Origin: Spirogloea muscicola
Taxonomy: Eukaryota; Streptophyta; Zygnematophyceae; Spirogloeales; Spirogloeaceae
Direction of reading: 5' to 3'
NCBI GenBank assembly: GCA_009602725.1
Contig: WELB01000030.1
Location: 629,769-688,594 of the forward strand
Length of the DNA: 58,826 nucleotides
The notes under the pieces are model-generated. The model ran no database searches. It was not told where the DNA came from and was given only the letters and a program-made list of their open reading frames with translations. Shown in pieces: positions 12,945 to 27,831 of the stretch. Within the stretch, counting starts at the first letter, position 1; each line of letters starts with the position of its first letter. The translations under genes were made by a program, and so were the position numbers.

Positions 12945-13460
12945 GAATGTGCATATGTTGCTCATGAGATTGCATAGCCTTCAAGTCCGCATCACGAACC
13001 CTCTCTAGACATGGCAGCCCCACTTCTTTCCTCGAAGTCAGTTCCATCAAGCAGTTCCTGCATTGGCATATGGGCCGCTTTGGATGTGGCGAAGGCCAAG
13101 CAGCTGGACATTCCCTGCCATCTTTGGTCTGCAGCCCGCCAGTACGACCTCTTGGCGGCATGTACATTCGTATACAGAGAAAGCATTGAGTGTTCTCCAT
13201 GGAGCTTAAAGCTTCTGGGAGGCCTTTACTTGGCAGAGAAGCAGACACTAAGGTTCTCAAGATAAAGAGAAGGGACTCATGTGGAACTTTCCCTTGTATA
13301 ATAAGCTAGGGAAGTCGCGTTCTGTTGGGTGCCGCTCTACTGCCCCTTTTCAGCAGCGGCGTCTCAGGAGCAGTGGCATGGAATGTTGCCCCACTGAGCT
13401 CAACTAGCAGCATCAGTCGATGAGGAGGCAGAGGTGTGCAACCTCTTGCAGCAACCATCG
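12945..13460. other. Convergent intergenic stretch, no gene seen
   Basis: 516 bp between the stop codons of the ASG2-like gene (+) and RCE1 (-). Expected to hold the two 3' untranslated regions. No conserved block or RNA gene recognised. Confidence 0.6.
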
Positions 13461-14995
13461 TCAAGAGTAGAAGAGGGATGCATAGTTGGAGTGATACAGC
13501 AAAGGCCGGGTAAGAGGCCCGGCCAGCAGAATGAAGGCCACCAGCCCCGTTGCAAAGGCGACGGCGACCGCTGCGGCATGCAGTGCAAGCAGGTTGAGCT
13601 GGTCAGCAATCATTTGCGTTGCTCTCTTTGCCTCATTCCTCAATTTTTCTAAAAAATTGGCGTCTGTTCTAAAGCTGCGACCATCATTTTCAGTGACGAT
13701 TGTCAGCGCAGTTTGTGGTCAAGGATAACAAGGGCTTACCTATGCCTTGCGGGCTGCTGTCGATCCCGTCAGAATCTGGCGGCCCCATAACGTTGCAGAA
13801 CACATGTGCTGTCACTGGGGCTGCCACATGGCCTGCAGACATTTTCCAGAGATACCATCAGTCAGCTGCATGCAATGACACCCGAGGTGCACACACGCGA
13901 GCCATGCAGGTTCATTCGAATCTTGCAAAATCTTGGCAGCCAGCAAGCAGGACTCTTCACATGGACGATGCGCACAGCAGGGAGGCGATTCTCAGACTTG
14001 CATGCTTGCCTGTCCTGAGAAAGAGGAATGCGGCGTACCACCCAAAGAGCGTGGTGATTGCCAGCTGCTGTGCTGCCTCGAGAAGAAACGGCAAGGCGGC
14101 ATGAGGCTCCTGCGAAGGTCCCCAGAGCGCCACCAAGGCACCGCCAGCGCGGCGTCTCGTCGCCGTCGAATCGGTGGGCAGCCGCCGGTCACGGGCTGAC
14201 AAAGAGCTGGCGGCGGAGCGGTCGTTTGTGGAGGAGTGCAGAGCGCTGCTCACTCAGGATGGCAGCTGCGCGCCGCGGCTCCTCGCCGCGGTACTGCACG
14301 AGGTCCCAGAAGTGGTGCAGGTGTGCTGGGCAGCGCAGGCGCACGACCAAGTTTTCTGTCAGCTCTCGTGCCACTTGAGTCGCACTTATGTGCGATAACG
14401 CTTTTCTGGCCACTTGCGAAGTAACTCATCTTTCTGGGCTGGCCGATCACAGCCATCGCCCTCTACTGAAGAGCCCTCCTGTCGTGCCCGCCCGCAAGCT
14501 CAGCGCCTGACTTGGGATGAGGGTAACCCTGAACCCTGAAACCTAACCCTAATTGAAACCCTAAGCCCTATAACCGAAACCCATTACTGCACCAGGCTCG
14601 CAGAAGAGCGGCGGAGAGCGGCGGCGGCGGCGGAGGCCCCGAGAGGGCTCACCGGGCGCGAAGAAGACGGGCGAGGCCAGGACGGTGGCGGTGGTGCCGA
14701 GGCCGCCGGCGCGCAGCATGGGGCACATGCACGCCCGGAACACCACCTCCTCCGTCACGGGCGCCTGCCCTCCGCCGCCACCGCCGCCGCCGCCGCCGCC
14801 ATTGCCGCCGCCATTGCCTCCGTCAGCTGGGCTTAGGGTTCAGGGTATAAGGCTTCGGGGTTTAGGGGTTGTCCACAGAAGCCGACAGCGGCGGCGGGAG
14901 GTGCCGGTGCCCGACCACGACGTAGTCGCGCCAGTTGCGGAGGTCGCGAGCCGCCGCCGCCGCCGCTGCGGCGGCGGCGGAGAGACGGCGGGGCC
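13461..14995 (-). CDS. RCE1: CaaX prenyl protease 2 (RCE1/FACE2), 5' end lost in assembly gap
   Basis: ER membrane protease that cuts the last three residues from prenylated CaaX proteins. Minus-strand exons: (gap)-14916, 14764-14653, 14325-14254, 14072-14010, 13832-13740, 13648-13461; joints are phase-consistent. Catalytic blocks of the CPBP family are intact: APVTEEVVFRACMCP with the paired Glu, AHLHHFWD with a His, LFGWYAAFLFLRTGH, and APVTAHVFCNVMGPPD with the second His. Upstream the reading RDLRNWRDYVV fits the segment before TEE. The N-terminal helices must lie in the gap at 14996-15876. The exon ending at 14010 uses a GC donor (ACAG|GCAAGC). The last exon adds about 18 polar residues (EKLRNEAKRATQMIADQL) before the final membrane helix, which I do not know from other RCE1 proteins. 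Tail-to-tail with the ASG2-like gene, whose product carries a CaaX box. Confidence 0.92.
14395..14480. repeat. Dispersed short repeat copy (family C) in RCE1 intron
   Basis: The stretch CGCTTTTCTGGCC...CTTTCTGGGCTGGCC then ATCACAGCCATCGCCCTCTACTG closely matches copies at about 23,930-24,012 and 35,240-35,315 in the repeat island. It lies in the RCE1 intron between 14,326 and 14,652. Confidence 0.75.
14522..14582. repeat. Degenerate telomere-like tract in RCE1 intron
   Basis: Repeated variants of AACCCTAA/AACCCTGA (for example AACCCTGAACCCTGAAACC, then AACCCTAA, AAACCCTAAGCCC). A related GGGTT-type tract lies at 14,834-14,870 on the other side of the next exon. Confidence 0.7.
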
Positions 14996-15876
14996 NNNNN
15001 NNNNNNNNNNNNNNNNNNNNNNNNNNNNNNNNNNNNNNNNNNNNNNNNNNNNNNNNNNNNNNNNNNNNNNNNNNNNNNNNNNNNNNNNNNNNNNNNNNNN
15101 NNNNNNNNNNNNNNNNNNNNNNNNNNNNNNNNNNNNNNNNNNNNNNNNNNNNNNNNNNNNNNNNNNNNNNNNNNNNNNNNNNNNNNNNNNNNNNNNNNNN
15201 NNNNNNNNNNNNNNNNNNNNNNNNNNNNNNNNNNNNNNNNNNNNNNNNNNNNNNNNNNNNNNNNNNNNNNNNNNNNNNNNNNNNNNNNNNNNNNNNNNNN
15301 NNNNNNNNNNNNNNNNNNNNNNNNNNNNNNNNNNNNNNNNNNNNNNNNNNNNNNNNNNNNNNNNNNNNNNNNNNNNNNNNNNNNNNNNNNNNNNNNNNNN
15401 NNNNNNNNNNNNNNNNNNNNNNNNNNNNNNNNNNNNNNNNNNNNNNNNNNNNNNNNNNNNNNNNNNNNNNNNNNNNNNNNNNNNNNNNNNNNNNNNNNNN
15501 NNNNNNNNNNNNNNNNNNNNNNNNNNNNNNNNNNNNNNNNNNNNNNNNNNNNNNNNNNNNNNNNNNNNNNNNNNNNNNNNNNNNNNNNNNNNNNNNNNNN
15601 NNNNNNNNNNNNNNNNNNNNNNNNNNNNNNNNNNNNNNNNNNNNNNNNNNNNNNNNNNNNNNNNNNNNNNNNNNNNNNNNNNNNNNNNNNNNNNNNNNNN
15701 NNNNNNNNNNNNNNNNNNNNNNNNNNNNNNNNNNNNNNNNNNNNNNNNNNNNNNNNNNNNNNNNNNNNNNNNNNNNNNNNNNNNNNNNNNNNNNNNNNNN
15801 NNNNNNNNNNNNNNNNNNNNNNNNNNNNNNNNNNNNNNNNNNNNNNNNNNNNNNNNNNNNNNNNNNNNNNNNNNNN
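14996..15876. other. Assembly gap (881 N) over the RCE1/GCN5 head-to-head promoter
   Basis: Run of N flanked on both sides by CGG/GCC trinucleotide repeats. The missing DNA must contain the RCE1 first exon(s), the shared upstream region and the GCN5 start. Confidence 0.98.
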
Positions 15877-20068
<4,192 letters not shown>

Positions 20069-20615
20069 GCTCTAGAATGTAGAAGTCACCTTGCTGTGCT
20101 ATTCACTGGGGTAGCATTAGCTACTCACAGACTTGTCACATTCATTTGGAAGTCTTGATGCTAGCTACCAACTGGCATCGTGCTGAACACACTCTGTGCT
20201 TGATCAAAGCATGACCTTGACAAAGCTGGAGCAGCAAGCCGCTTACTTAGAAAGCCAGCAGAGTTTCGATCTGTTAATAGCCATTGAAGAAGGCGCGTAG
20301 TGTGCATGGATTGGAAGGGAGACCAAGCTGAGCCAGTACACTGTGATGCCAAATGACCACCGAGCTCAGCGTTGTCGGACTTCACAAACGGCACCCTTGT
20401 ATTCATGTCGCTGATGGTGCTTAGTGCTCGCTGCTTTGCTTAGAAATAAATGAGCTGGATGGAGCACTCTGTAAGGTTGGACAGAGAGGGCGTCTAGACC
20501 CTCCACCATGCAGGCCCAAGTACAAGACTGGTGGTGACCAGTAGGGAAGCAAGAGGAGATGGACAAGCTTGGTCTGCTCCTGAAGATTCCTAAAGGTCAA
20601 GAACAGAGTACTGCA
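20069..20615. other. Convergent intergenic stretch, no gene seen
   Basis: 547 bp between the GCN5 stop and the DnaJ gene stop, two convergent genes. No conserved coding block, RNA gene or clear repeat recognised. Confidence 0.6.
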
Positions 20616-22483
20616 CTAGCGGGCAGGGGAGAGCTCGTGCTGGAGCTGCACTGACTTGAGTGCAAGGAGCATGACAGCCGCCGGGGCGAGGCCCGAGGCT
20701 TGGACAACGATGCCGCCAAGCCAGAGCGTGACTGCCACCGCCGCCGCTGCCTCGTGGTACCGCTCACCCCACCACCGCAACATGGACACGAGCACGAGCA
20801 CAAGGAGCAGTCCCTTCTCGCCACCACAGCACCATGCGGCGGCCGCGGCGATGCGGTGCCCGCACGGCACGCCCCGCGCAACCATGAGCACTGCTGCCAT
20901 GGTGCTAAGAGTGGCGTGCGTCCCGAAAGCATGCCAAAGCACAGCAATCGCCCACAAGACAAAGACGTCCTCGCCGCACAAACCGGGATTCTGGTGCGGC
21001 CACAGTGCGACGCCCTTGGCTGTCCTCCCATTCACACCTACGGCAGCTGTTGCGCCAGCATTGCCATCACCGTCGCCGCGCCTCTGATAGGCGTAGCCGG
21101 CAGCATTGTCTCGCCTCTTTGGCGGCGGGAATGGACCCATCTCCCACGCAGCATGTCCGGCCATGTTGACGTCGAAAGACCGCCGGCTGGCTGTACGCTG
21201 GCGCTCTCTACGCCCAAAGGCGCCCTGGCTGCCCCTTGCAGCGTCGCGATATTTGGCACCACCACGCTCTGCAGAAGCTGAGGGCTCTGCGAGAAGACCA
21301 GTAGCCCACAGAGTTTAGATCTTTGACTTTATGTCATGGGGTCAGAGTTTTGGATATTCAGAAGCTTGTGCTGCCATCATCAAGTCCTGGACAAGACCAG
21401 AACAGCATGCCAGGTGAAAGACGAACCACCTCACTGCTGAGCTGCCACCAAGCCACCGGCCGCACATTACCTGCAGCAGGTGACGGCCTCGCCATGGGCT
21501 CCCTGGCTCTCGCATGGCCGCCGCTGCCTGCGGCTGCATTGGAATTGCTGGCAGTCTGAGCATACTGTGCCGCCCTCCTCCTCGCCCCGTCCTCGCTTCT
21601 GTAGCGGTGCTCCCGCTCGGCTGCCAGCTTTGCCTGCAGTGCCTCATCATACAACCGCCGCTTGTGGTCGTCGCACAGCACCTGCCAAATCATTTACCAC
21701 GATAATTAGGCAACAGCTAATGTAGTGCGAGCAGTTTCCGACTGCGTACATAGCTGACTAAGCGGGAGAGATATGACCAAGTCAGGCACGCCCTGAGTGC
21801 CATGCTCTATTAGACCACTAATATGTTGAATCTGATCGAACCAGGCTAAAAACAACGTTAGACTCAAACCCCTAAAGCGCCAACACTTCAATGTCGTTCA
21901 CATGACTTTAGCCACAAGCCCCCGGACTTTGAACTCGAAGTGTAGCCGGCCATTCGACCACAACAATATTCCAGGCTATCTGAGGCGTAGCCAATTGACC
22001 AGAGCGCTTACATCGTATGCATCCTTGATGAGCCGGAACGTCTCGGCGGCATCACGCGCCTTGTTCACGTCCGGATGGAACTGCAGCCAACCTCAGCGGG
22101 TCTGATTAGGAGACCCCGTCAAGAGCAAGCGAATCACGGGCGAGAGGCCCGGGAGGGAGGTGCCCTCAGCGGAGGCTCTCGGCCGCCACCGCCACCATGG
22201 CGACGACGGCGACGACGGCGGAGGCGCCAAAGGCAATTGGGTGGTCAGTGGCTGCGGCAGCCCCTGCGGGCGGACTTGGGCGCCACGGGCGCAGCATGAG
22301 TGGTTGAGGGCTAAGGATTTCGGATTTAGATTTTCGGGTTCAGGGTTTCAAGTGCCGCTTGCGCACCCGGCGGGCGAGCGCCCGGTAAGCGCATTTGATG
22401 GCGGCGCGGCCGGCCGCCGGCTCGAGGCCCAGCGTGCGGTAGTGGCTCGGCGGCGGCGGCGGCGCCGCGGCGGCGGAGGCCAT
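20616..22483 (-). CDS. DnaJ-domain protein with C-terminal membrane helices
   Basis: J-domain co-chaperone that would activate an Hsp70; the subfamily is not one I recognise. Four minus-strand exons, phase-consistent: 22483-22367, 22080-22012, 21681-21471, 21268-20616, giving 349 residues. The J domain occupies roughly residues 13-80: HYRTLGL, helix II with AYRALARR, the essential HPD in FHPDVNKARD, then AAETFRLIKDAYDVL and RRLYDEAL. A charged, low-complexity middle follows. The C-terminal ~110 residues hold about four hydrophobic stretches (for example DVFVLWAIAVLWHAFG, LLLVLVLVSMLRWW, VAVTLWLGGIVVQASG), so the J domain is probably displayed at a membrane with its C-terminus anchored. There is no zinc-finger or DnaJ C domain. 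Intron 1 carries a degenerate telomere-like tract near 22,305-22,350. It is the last host gene before the repeat island. Confidence 0.88.
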
Positions 22484-22544
22484 GGCGCCGCTGGCTGGCC
22501 GGCCTGGTGGCGCTTGCCGGCCGCTCGGGAGACTGACGGGGGGA

Positions 22545-22925
22545 GCCTTGGCTAGTACTGTAAGCTGGTCTAGCCTTACTGGTGGCACAAAGAAAGAAAG
22601 GGCTCGCCCATTGAGGATAGGGGGCTGGACAAGCCAGCCCAAAAAAGAATGAACAAAGAACGAGAAGGGGGCCAGAGGAAGCCAGAGGAAGCGCTAAGAA
22701 ACCAAAGCACACAAAGAAAGAAAGCAGCTACAAATCACTCAGTAACCCCTGCTAAGCAGCCGCAAATCAGAGAGGCTAGGGTCCTGGAAGTGGCTTGTCC
22801 GTTGCCGTCCGGTATCTGGGTTTCAGTTAGCGACCTCTACGTCCTGACTCGTGGTTACTGAGCGGGTCAGCTTCGCAGCAGGTGATGTACACCTGTCAAT
22901 GTGCTTGCCACTGTTCTTGGTCCAC
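22545..22925. repeat. Family A repeat copy split by a nested family B insertion
   Basis: The left part (AAGCTGGTCTAGCCTTACTGGTGGCAC) and right part (TTGCCGTCCGGTATCTGGG... GTTAGCGACCTC...) match the uninterrupted copy at about 35,590-35,760, where they are joined. The segment 22,589-22,790 between them is a copy of element B. Confidence 0.75.
22589..22790. mobile_element. Short element B, copy 1 (nested in family A repeat)
   Basis: About 200 bp, nearly identical (only a handful of differences) to 27,606-27,806. It begins AAGAAAGGGCTCGCCCATTG, contains the small hairpin GGGCTGG-acaag-CCAGCCC, and runs through a GGCCAGAGGAAGCCAGAGGA stretch to AGGCTAGGGTCCTGGAA. It codes for nothing recognisable. 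Possible short target duplication GTGGC on both sides, weak. Confidence 0.7.
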
Positions 22926-24780
22926 TCCTTTTGGGCTGGCCTCTCACACTTCATCAACGTGCAGGGCGCGCTCTAAGTCAGGCCTCCGGCTTTCGTGGCG
23001 GCGCTCCAGCTCCCCAAGTTAGCTTGTCAGATTTGTTTGTGCTCACCCGTGGGTATTGATGTCACCTTAGGCACCTTACTTTAGGTATGTGTAGCCTTGT
23101 TTAGTCTGCACTAGACTTTGCCTGAACAATGTATTGGCTTGAATTGGCCTCCCTTTTATTTCATGCGCCCCGCGCGCTCTCTCACACGCAGTCACCAATT
23201 TGGCCCCCGCTGTCCCTCACTTGGCCACACAGGCCCTCCATCGGGGGGAGCCGTGCCGATGGGGGCCACGTCGACTCGACCTGCACCGCTTCTGGAGCTG
23301 CTAGCTGCTAATTGAAGTGGCTCTCCCAATGGGGGCAAGGGCTGTGAGAAGCCAGCCCGAAAAGAATCGACAACGGGCGAAGGGGCTAAAGTACGAAGGC
23401 CATCACAATACACACCCCATTCCTTGCCCAGAAGAAAGAAACAGCTCTTCCCGTGGAAGACGATGGTTGTGAGAGGCCCGCCTAGAGGAAAGCATACAAG
23501 GTCTGAAGGGCCGGAAGGTGCAAAAAGCAGGACACTATGCTCCATGATGTCTGCCAATGGAGGCTCAATGACCTCTAGTTCAGCAAGTGCGGATCAGAAT
23601 GAATAGAGGGCGGAAGAAAGACTCTTCCAGAAATTGGCTATGGCTGTGATTGGCCAGCCCAGGAGAAGAATGAACAAACTTGCCCACAACCCGCCAACTG
23701 CTTCTTTAAAGTAGAGGTTTCTGAACGCCCGTTTGCAGTAGTCCCTTGTGTTGTAGTCCCTCCCTTAGTTGTATGGTTCAGCTCTTTTCCGGCCCCGTAG
23801 GACCTTGTCCTAATTCTGTCGGCTGCCTTTTCACATGGACCTGCACCCGGAGACTAGTTTCTCTGACTTGCGGCTGCTCCACTTAGGCGATATTGAGCAC
23901 CAAGTGGCCACTTGAGCAGCTGTGTGCTTCAGCGCTCTTCTGGCCCATTCGAGTTATGTTCATCCTCTTTCTGGGCTGGTCAATCACAGCCATCGCCCTC
24001 TACTGGAAGAGTCTGTCATTTACCTGGCATTGGCGCGCAAGCCCCATCTGCCGCCCGCGCCACTCAAAGAAGAGCCAAACAATAGCCGGAAAGCCCAAGC
24101 CCCGGAATGAAGGGTTGTGACACCTTGATGAGCTGTGGCGGGTGGGTACGGCACCAGCGGGTGGGTAAGGTTGGAAGTATGGGAGACGGGCACGCGAGTG
24201 CCGTGCTACACTGGCCTTTGGGACCAGGGGTGCCAAATGCGCCACAGATGGCCTTTGCCACCAAGAAACGATGCAATCATTACTTGACCGAGCATATACA
24301 GAGTGAGGAGGGTCGGGGCCGAGCAGTTCTCCTGACCCAGTCTCTCACTCTTGCAAAACTGCCCCGCGCTGCCGCCGCGACCGCATTGCTGACGGGCGTC
24401 GATCGCTCCTACTGTGCCACGCCAAGAGGGCATATTGCGGAGGAAGAGGCTGGCAGCAGCAGCGCAGCTATAGAGAGCTTACTCGGGAAGCTCTGCGTCC
24501 AGGTCGCAGAAGGCCGGCGCACACTTGGTTAGCCGCGAACCTCGTGATGTTGCGTGACAGTATAATCAAGACTTGAACAAGTGTGTGTGGATGTGCCCCT
24601 CTTGGTGTGAGATTGCATCTTGCATTGTGGAACTGCAGCTTGTCATTGTTGCTCTTGCGGGCGTTGTGGTGCTTTGAACCTTGTCCATTCAGATCGGTCA
24701 GCCAGTCATGTTCATTATCACGACTTGATCGCTGTGAATAGAATGCCTTGAGTACTGTTTCCAAACAAAAGACCTGAGGG
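22926..24780. other. Repeat-rich stretch without a recognisable gene
   Basis: Fragments of the short dispersed repeats recur here: CCAGCCC-rAAAGAAT-GACAA motifs near 23,350 and 23,660, and a fuller family C copy at about 23,855-24,012 (CTCTGACTTGCGGCTGCTCC ... CTTTCTGGGCTGGTCAATCA). An open frame at 24,107-24,532 (141 codons, plus) has no domain I recognise and is probably fortuitous. Confidence 0.6.
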
Positions 24781-25610
24781 TATAAATTATTTACTCCTTC
24801 CAGTGTCTCGTGTTTATGCGCTGTTCGTGTGGCTTGTTTCTCAACATTTTTTCCTGATTCGAGACTAAGCCAACTGAGTACAAGTCACTAAGCGCTGTTG
24901 TTAATTTCTTTTGAAAATTTATCATTGGCCTTCTCCATTCTAGCTACAGAAGTCAATGCGCTCATTCAGCTTGGTGGGGAGGATAAAACCGTGTGAACGG
25001 ATCTGTTACTGTTGTGTGGCATTCTGTCATTGCTAAGGCTGGCGTTGCCAGACGGTTGTATAGCTGTGCTACGCCATCAAGGGAAAATCTGACTAACTGT
25101 TTACTCGAATAATTAGATGGTAGTTTAACGTTGCCAAACATGTTATCATCATTTCACATTTTATGCAAAAACATGAGTAGATCAGAAGTAAAGACCTTTT
25201 CGGATTTTTTTTCGAAACTTACCTTCAAAAGTAGTTGGAAATAATGCACTTAGGTGTTTTCTTCGGCACAAGAAAATCCATAATTAACCAAGTTTTACAA
25301 ATCTGGATTTGAGAAGACTTGTAACTTTAAGTGAAAATAACTTACACATGAGATATATCAAATGATTGATGATTACTTTCAATTGATTTTCAAAAATATC
25401 TTCTCAGAAATTTGTTAAAATTATTGGTCTGAGGTTGATTAAAAGATGGCAAACTAACAAACTGTTCAGGTAATTTCATATTGTAAACAACTCGTCCTTT
25501 TGTCGAAATCAATGTATTTTCTTTTTTAGTATGCTCAAATTGTCCAACATTGGAGCAAAATCGTTTGGATTATGGATTAACTGCTACAGTAGCAGCTTTT
25601 ACTTTCTCTT
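24781..25610. other. AT-rich block, left side of the palindrome
   Basis: A sharp change from GC-rich host DNA to clearly AT-rich sequence with A/T runs and no long open frames. It directly follows the stop codon of the minus-strand PstS-like copy. The mirror block is 31,575-32,430; only the ~80 bp nearest the PstS-like copies still align between the two sides. Confidence 0.75.
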
Positions 25611-25619
25611 TACCATTTT

Positions 25620-26114
25620 CTATGAGATGGTTGCAACAGCATTCCTGTTCTGGGTGAGAAGGCTGCTAGGATCGGGAACAAATCCGAGGGGGGGGAGGAG
25701 GTTCTGGCCGGAGGTGGAGAACATGAAGTTGAGGAAAGCCTTGGTGGCCGAAGCAGCGGGGACGCTGCCAGTGGGGTAGGTCTTGCGGGCCCAGATGTAG
25801 GCGAAAGAGACCATGGGGCAGACACCGGAGCCGGGCTGGAAGATGGTGTTCACTCCGGACCAGGTAGCGGTGGCGGAGGGCAGGGACACGGGGATGGCGC
25901 CGGTCACAGAGCAGGAGTTGCCCTTGTAGTTTTGGCCAGCCTTGTTGTTGGTGGCAGCAATGCGGACGTTGCCGGTGACGAAGGTGATGGCGACCGGGGT
26001 GCCGAGGTAGCAGATGGCACCGGGGTGGGAGAACACGTACGAAGCGACGCCGCTGGAGCCCGTGGCAGTGACCAGGCGCGGGGAGCCCCAGCTGACGACC
26101 TCCCCGACCTTGCT
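25620..26114 (-). pseudogene. PstS-like phosphate-binding protein, 3' fragment (left copy)
   Basis: About 165 codons of the C-terminal half of a PstS-type periplasmic-binding-like domain. Family marks: TATGSSGVASYV, HPGAICYLGTP, NNKAGQNYKG, then PMVSFAYIWARKTYPTG and a C-terminal FLNFMFSTSGQNLLPPLGFV block before the stop (minus strand, ends at 25620). In PstS proteins the GSSG loop contributes to phosphate binding. The 5' part is missing: the copy runs into GC-rich palindrome DNA and then the N gap. It differs from the right copy by one base in about 512 (a Lys/Glu codon change at 25,784). It could be a terminal exon of a gene whose other exons are lost, or a captured fragment. Confidence 0.75.
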
Positions 26115-26132
26115 TGCGGGCCACGGGCGCGC

Positions 26133-26949
26133 NNNNNNNNNNNNNNNNNNNNNNNNNNNNNNNNNNNNNNNNNNNNNNNNNNNNNNNNNNNNNNNNNNNN
26201 NNNNNNNNNNNNNNNNNNNNNNNNNNNNNNNNNNNNNNNNNNNNNNNNNNNNNNNNNNNNNNNNNNNNNNNNNNNNNNNNNNNNNNNNNNNNNNNNNNNN
26301 NNNNNNNNNNNNNNNNNNNNNNNNNNNNNNNNNNNNNNNNNNNNNNNNNNNNNNNNNNNNNNNNNNNNNNNNNNNNNNNNNNNNNNNNNNNNNNNNNNNN
26401 NNNNNNNNNNNNNNNNNNNNNNNNNNNNNNNNNNNNNNNNNNNNNNNNNNNNNNNNNNNNNNNNNNNNNNNNNNNNNNNNNNNNNNNNNNNNNNNNNNNN
26501 NNNNNNNNNNNNNNNNNNNNNNNNNNNNNNNNNNNNNNNNNNNNNNNNNNNNNNNNNNNNNNNNNNNNNNNNNNNNNNNNNNNNNNNNNNNNNNNNNNNN
26601 NNNNNNNNNNNNNNNNNNNNNNNNNNNNNNNNNNNNNNNNNNNNNNNNNNNNNNNNNNNNNNNNNNNNNNNNNNNNNNNNNNNNNNNNNNNNNNNNNNNN
26701 NNNNNNNNNNNNNNNNNNNNNNNNNNNNNNNNNNNNNNNNNNNNNNNNNNNNNNNNNNNNNNNNNNNNNNNNNNNNNNNNNNNNNNNNNNNNNNNNNNNN
26801 NNNNNNNNNNNNNNNNNNNNNNNNNNNNNNNNNNNNNNNNNNNNNNNNNNNNNNNNNNNNNNNNNNNNNNNNNNNNNNNNNNNNNNNNNNNNNNNNNNNN
26901 NNNNNNNNNNNNNNNNNNNNNNNNNNNNNNNNNNNNNNNNNNNNNNNNN
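26133..26949. other. Assembly gap (817 N) in the left palindrome arm
   Basis: Run of N directly followed by a long poly(A). In the opposite arm the corresponding sequence is continuous, so the gap lies within an insertion relative to the right arm. Confidence 0.98.
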
Positions 26950-27073
<124 letters not shown>

Positions 27074-27605
27074 GATACCCGCGGCTCGGCCGCCCGCACG
27101 TGCGGCCCGGCTATCGCTCGCCCGGCGGGCGCGGGCCCCTCGCCGGGTGCCGCCCTGTCGCAGACCAGCGCGCTCGCCACTCGAGTGGGGCCCCCTCGCC
27201 CCGGCCGGTCAGGGCGGAGGTTCCGCGGCCCGCATCTGCTGAGATTCCCGGCGCAGCGAGCCGCTTCTCCGGGGGGACCCGGCTGCCATCATCGTTCCTG
27301 CCGAAACGATGATGGCTCCACGGCCTGCCGGTCACGCCCACGGTGTGTGCTCTTTGCGCCATGATCGTGCAGCCGCCAGCCCCGCCGGCCCCTCTCGAGC
27401 ACCCCTGGAAGCGCGCGCCCCGTAGGGAGAAGCTTCGAGAGGAGATGCGGAATCAGTGAGTGCATCTTGAATCTTCCCCGCACCTTATGACTCCAGTCCT
27501 CTGCCTCATTGGTAGTTTACCACTCTTCTGCCCATTCGTCCTTGTCTTTCAAATCGGGCTGAAGTCTCACAATTTTCGCCCCCTTTGGAAGAGCCACTCT
27601 CTATC

Positions 27606-27831
27606 AGAAGAAAGGGCTCGCCCATTGAGGATAGGGGCTGGACAAGCCAGCCCAAAAAAGAATGAACAAAGATCGAGAAGGGGGCCAGAGGAAGCCAGAG
27701 GAAGCGCTAAGAAACCAAAGCACACAAAGAAAGAAAGCAGCTACAAATCACTCAGGAACCCCTGCTAAGCAGCCGCAAATCAGAGAGGCTAGGGTCCTGG
27801 AAATGGGTCCCCTGGACAGAGCCCGAGGCAG
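27606..27831. mobile_element. Short element B, copy 2, with 11-bp target-site duplication
   Basis: About 226 bp bounded on both sides by CACTCTCTATC (27,595-27,605 and 27,832-27,842). The mirror position in the right palindrome arm (about 30,625) has the flanks joined with a single copy (reverse complement reads GCCACTTTCTACCTGCCTCC), an empty site. The body matches 22,589-22,790 almost exactly. No coding capacity; a non-autonomous mobile element by structure, class unknown. Confidence 0.8.

Noticed and set aside
14522-14582. True interstitial telomere or chromosome fusion point
   Set aside because: Units are degenerate, under 70 bp, and similar tracts recur in several introns.
24107-24532. 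141-codon open frame in the island
   Set aside because: No domain, no splice context, overlaps repeat-rich DNA; no support as a gene.
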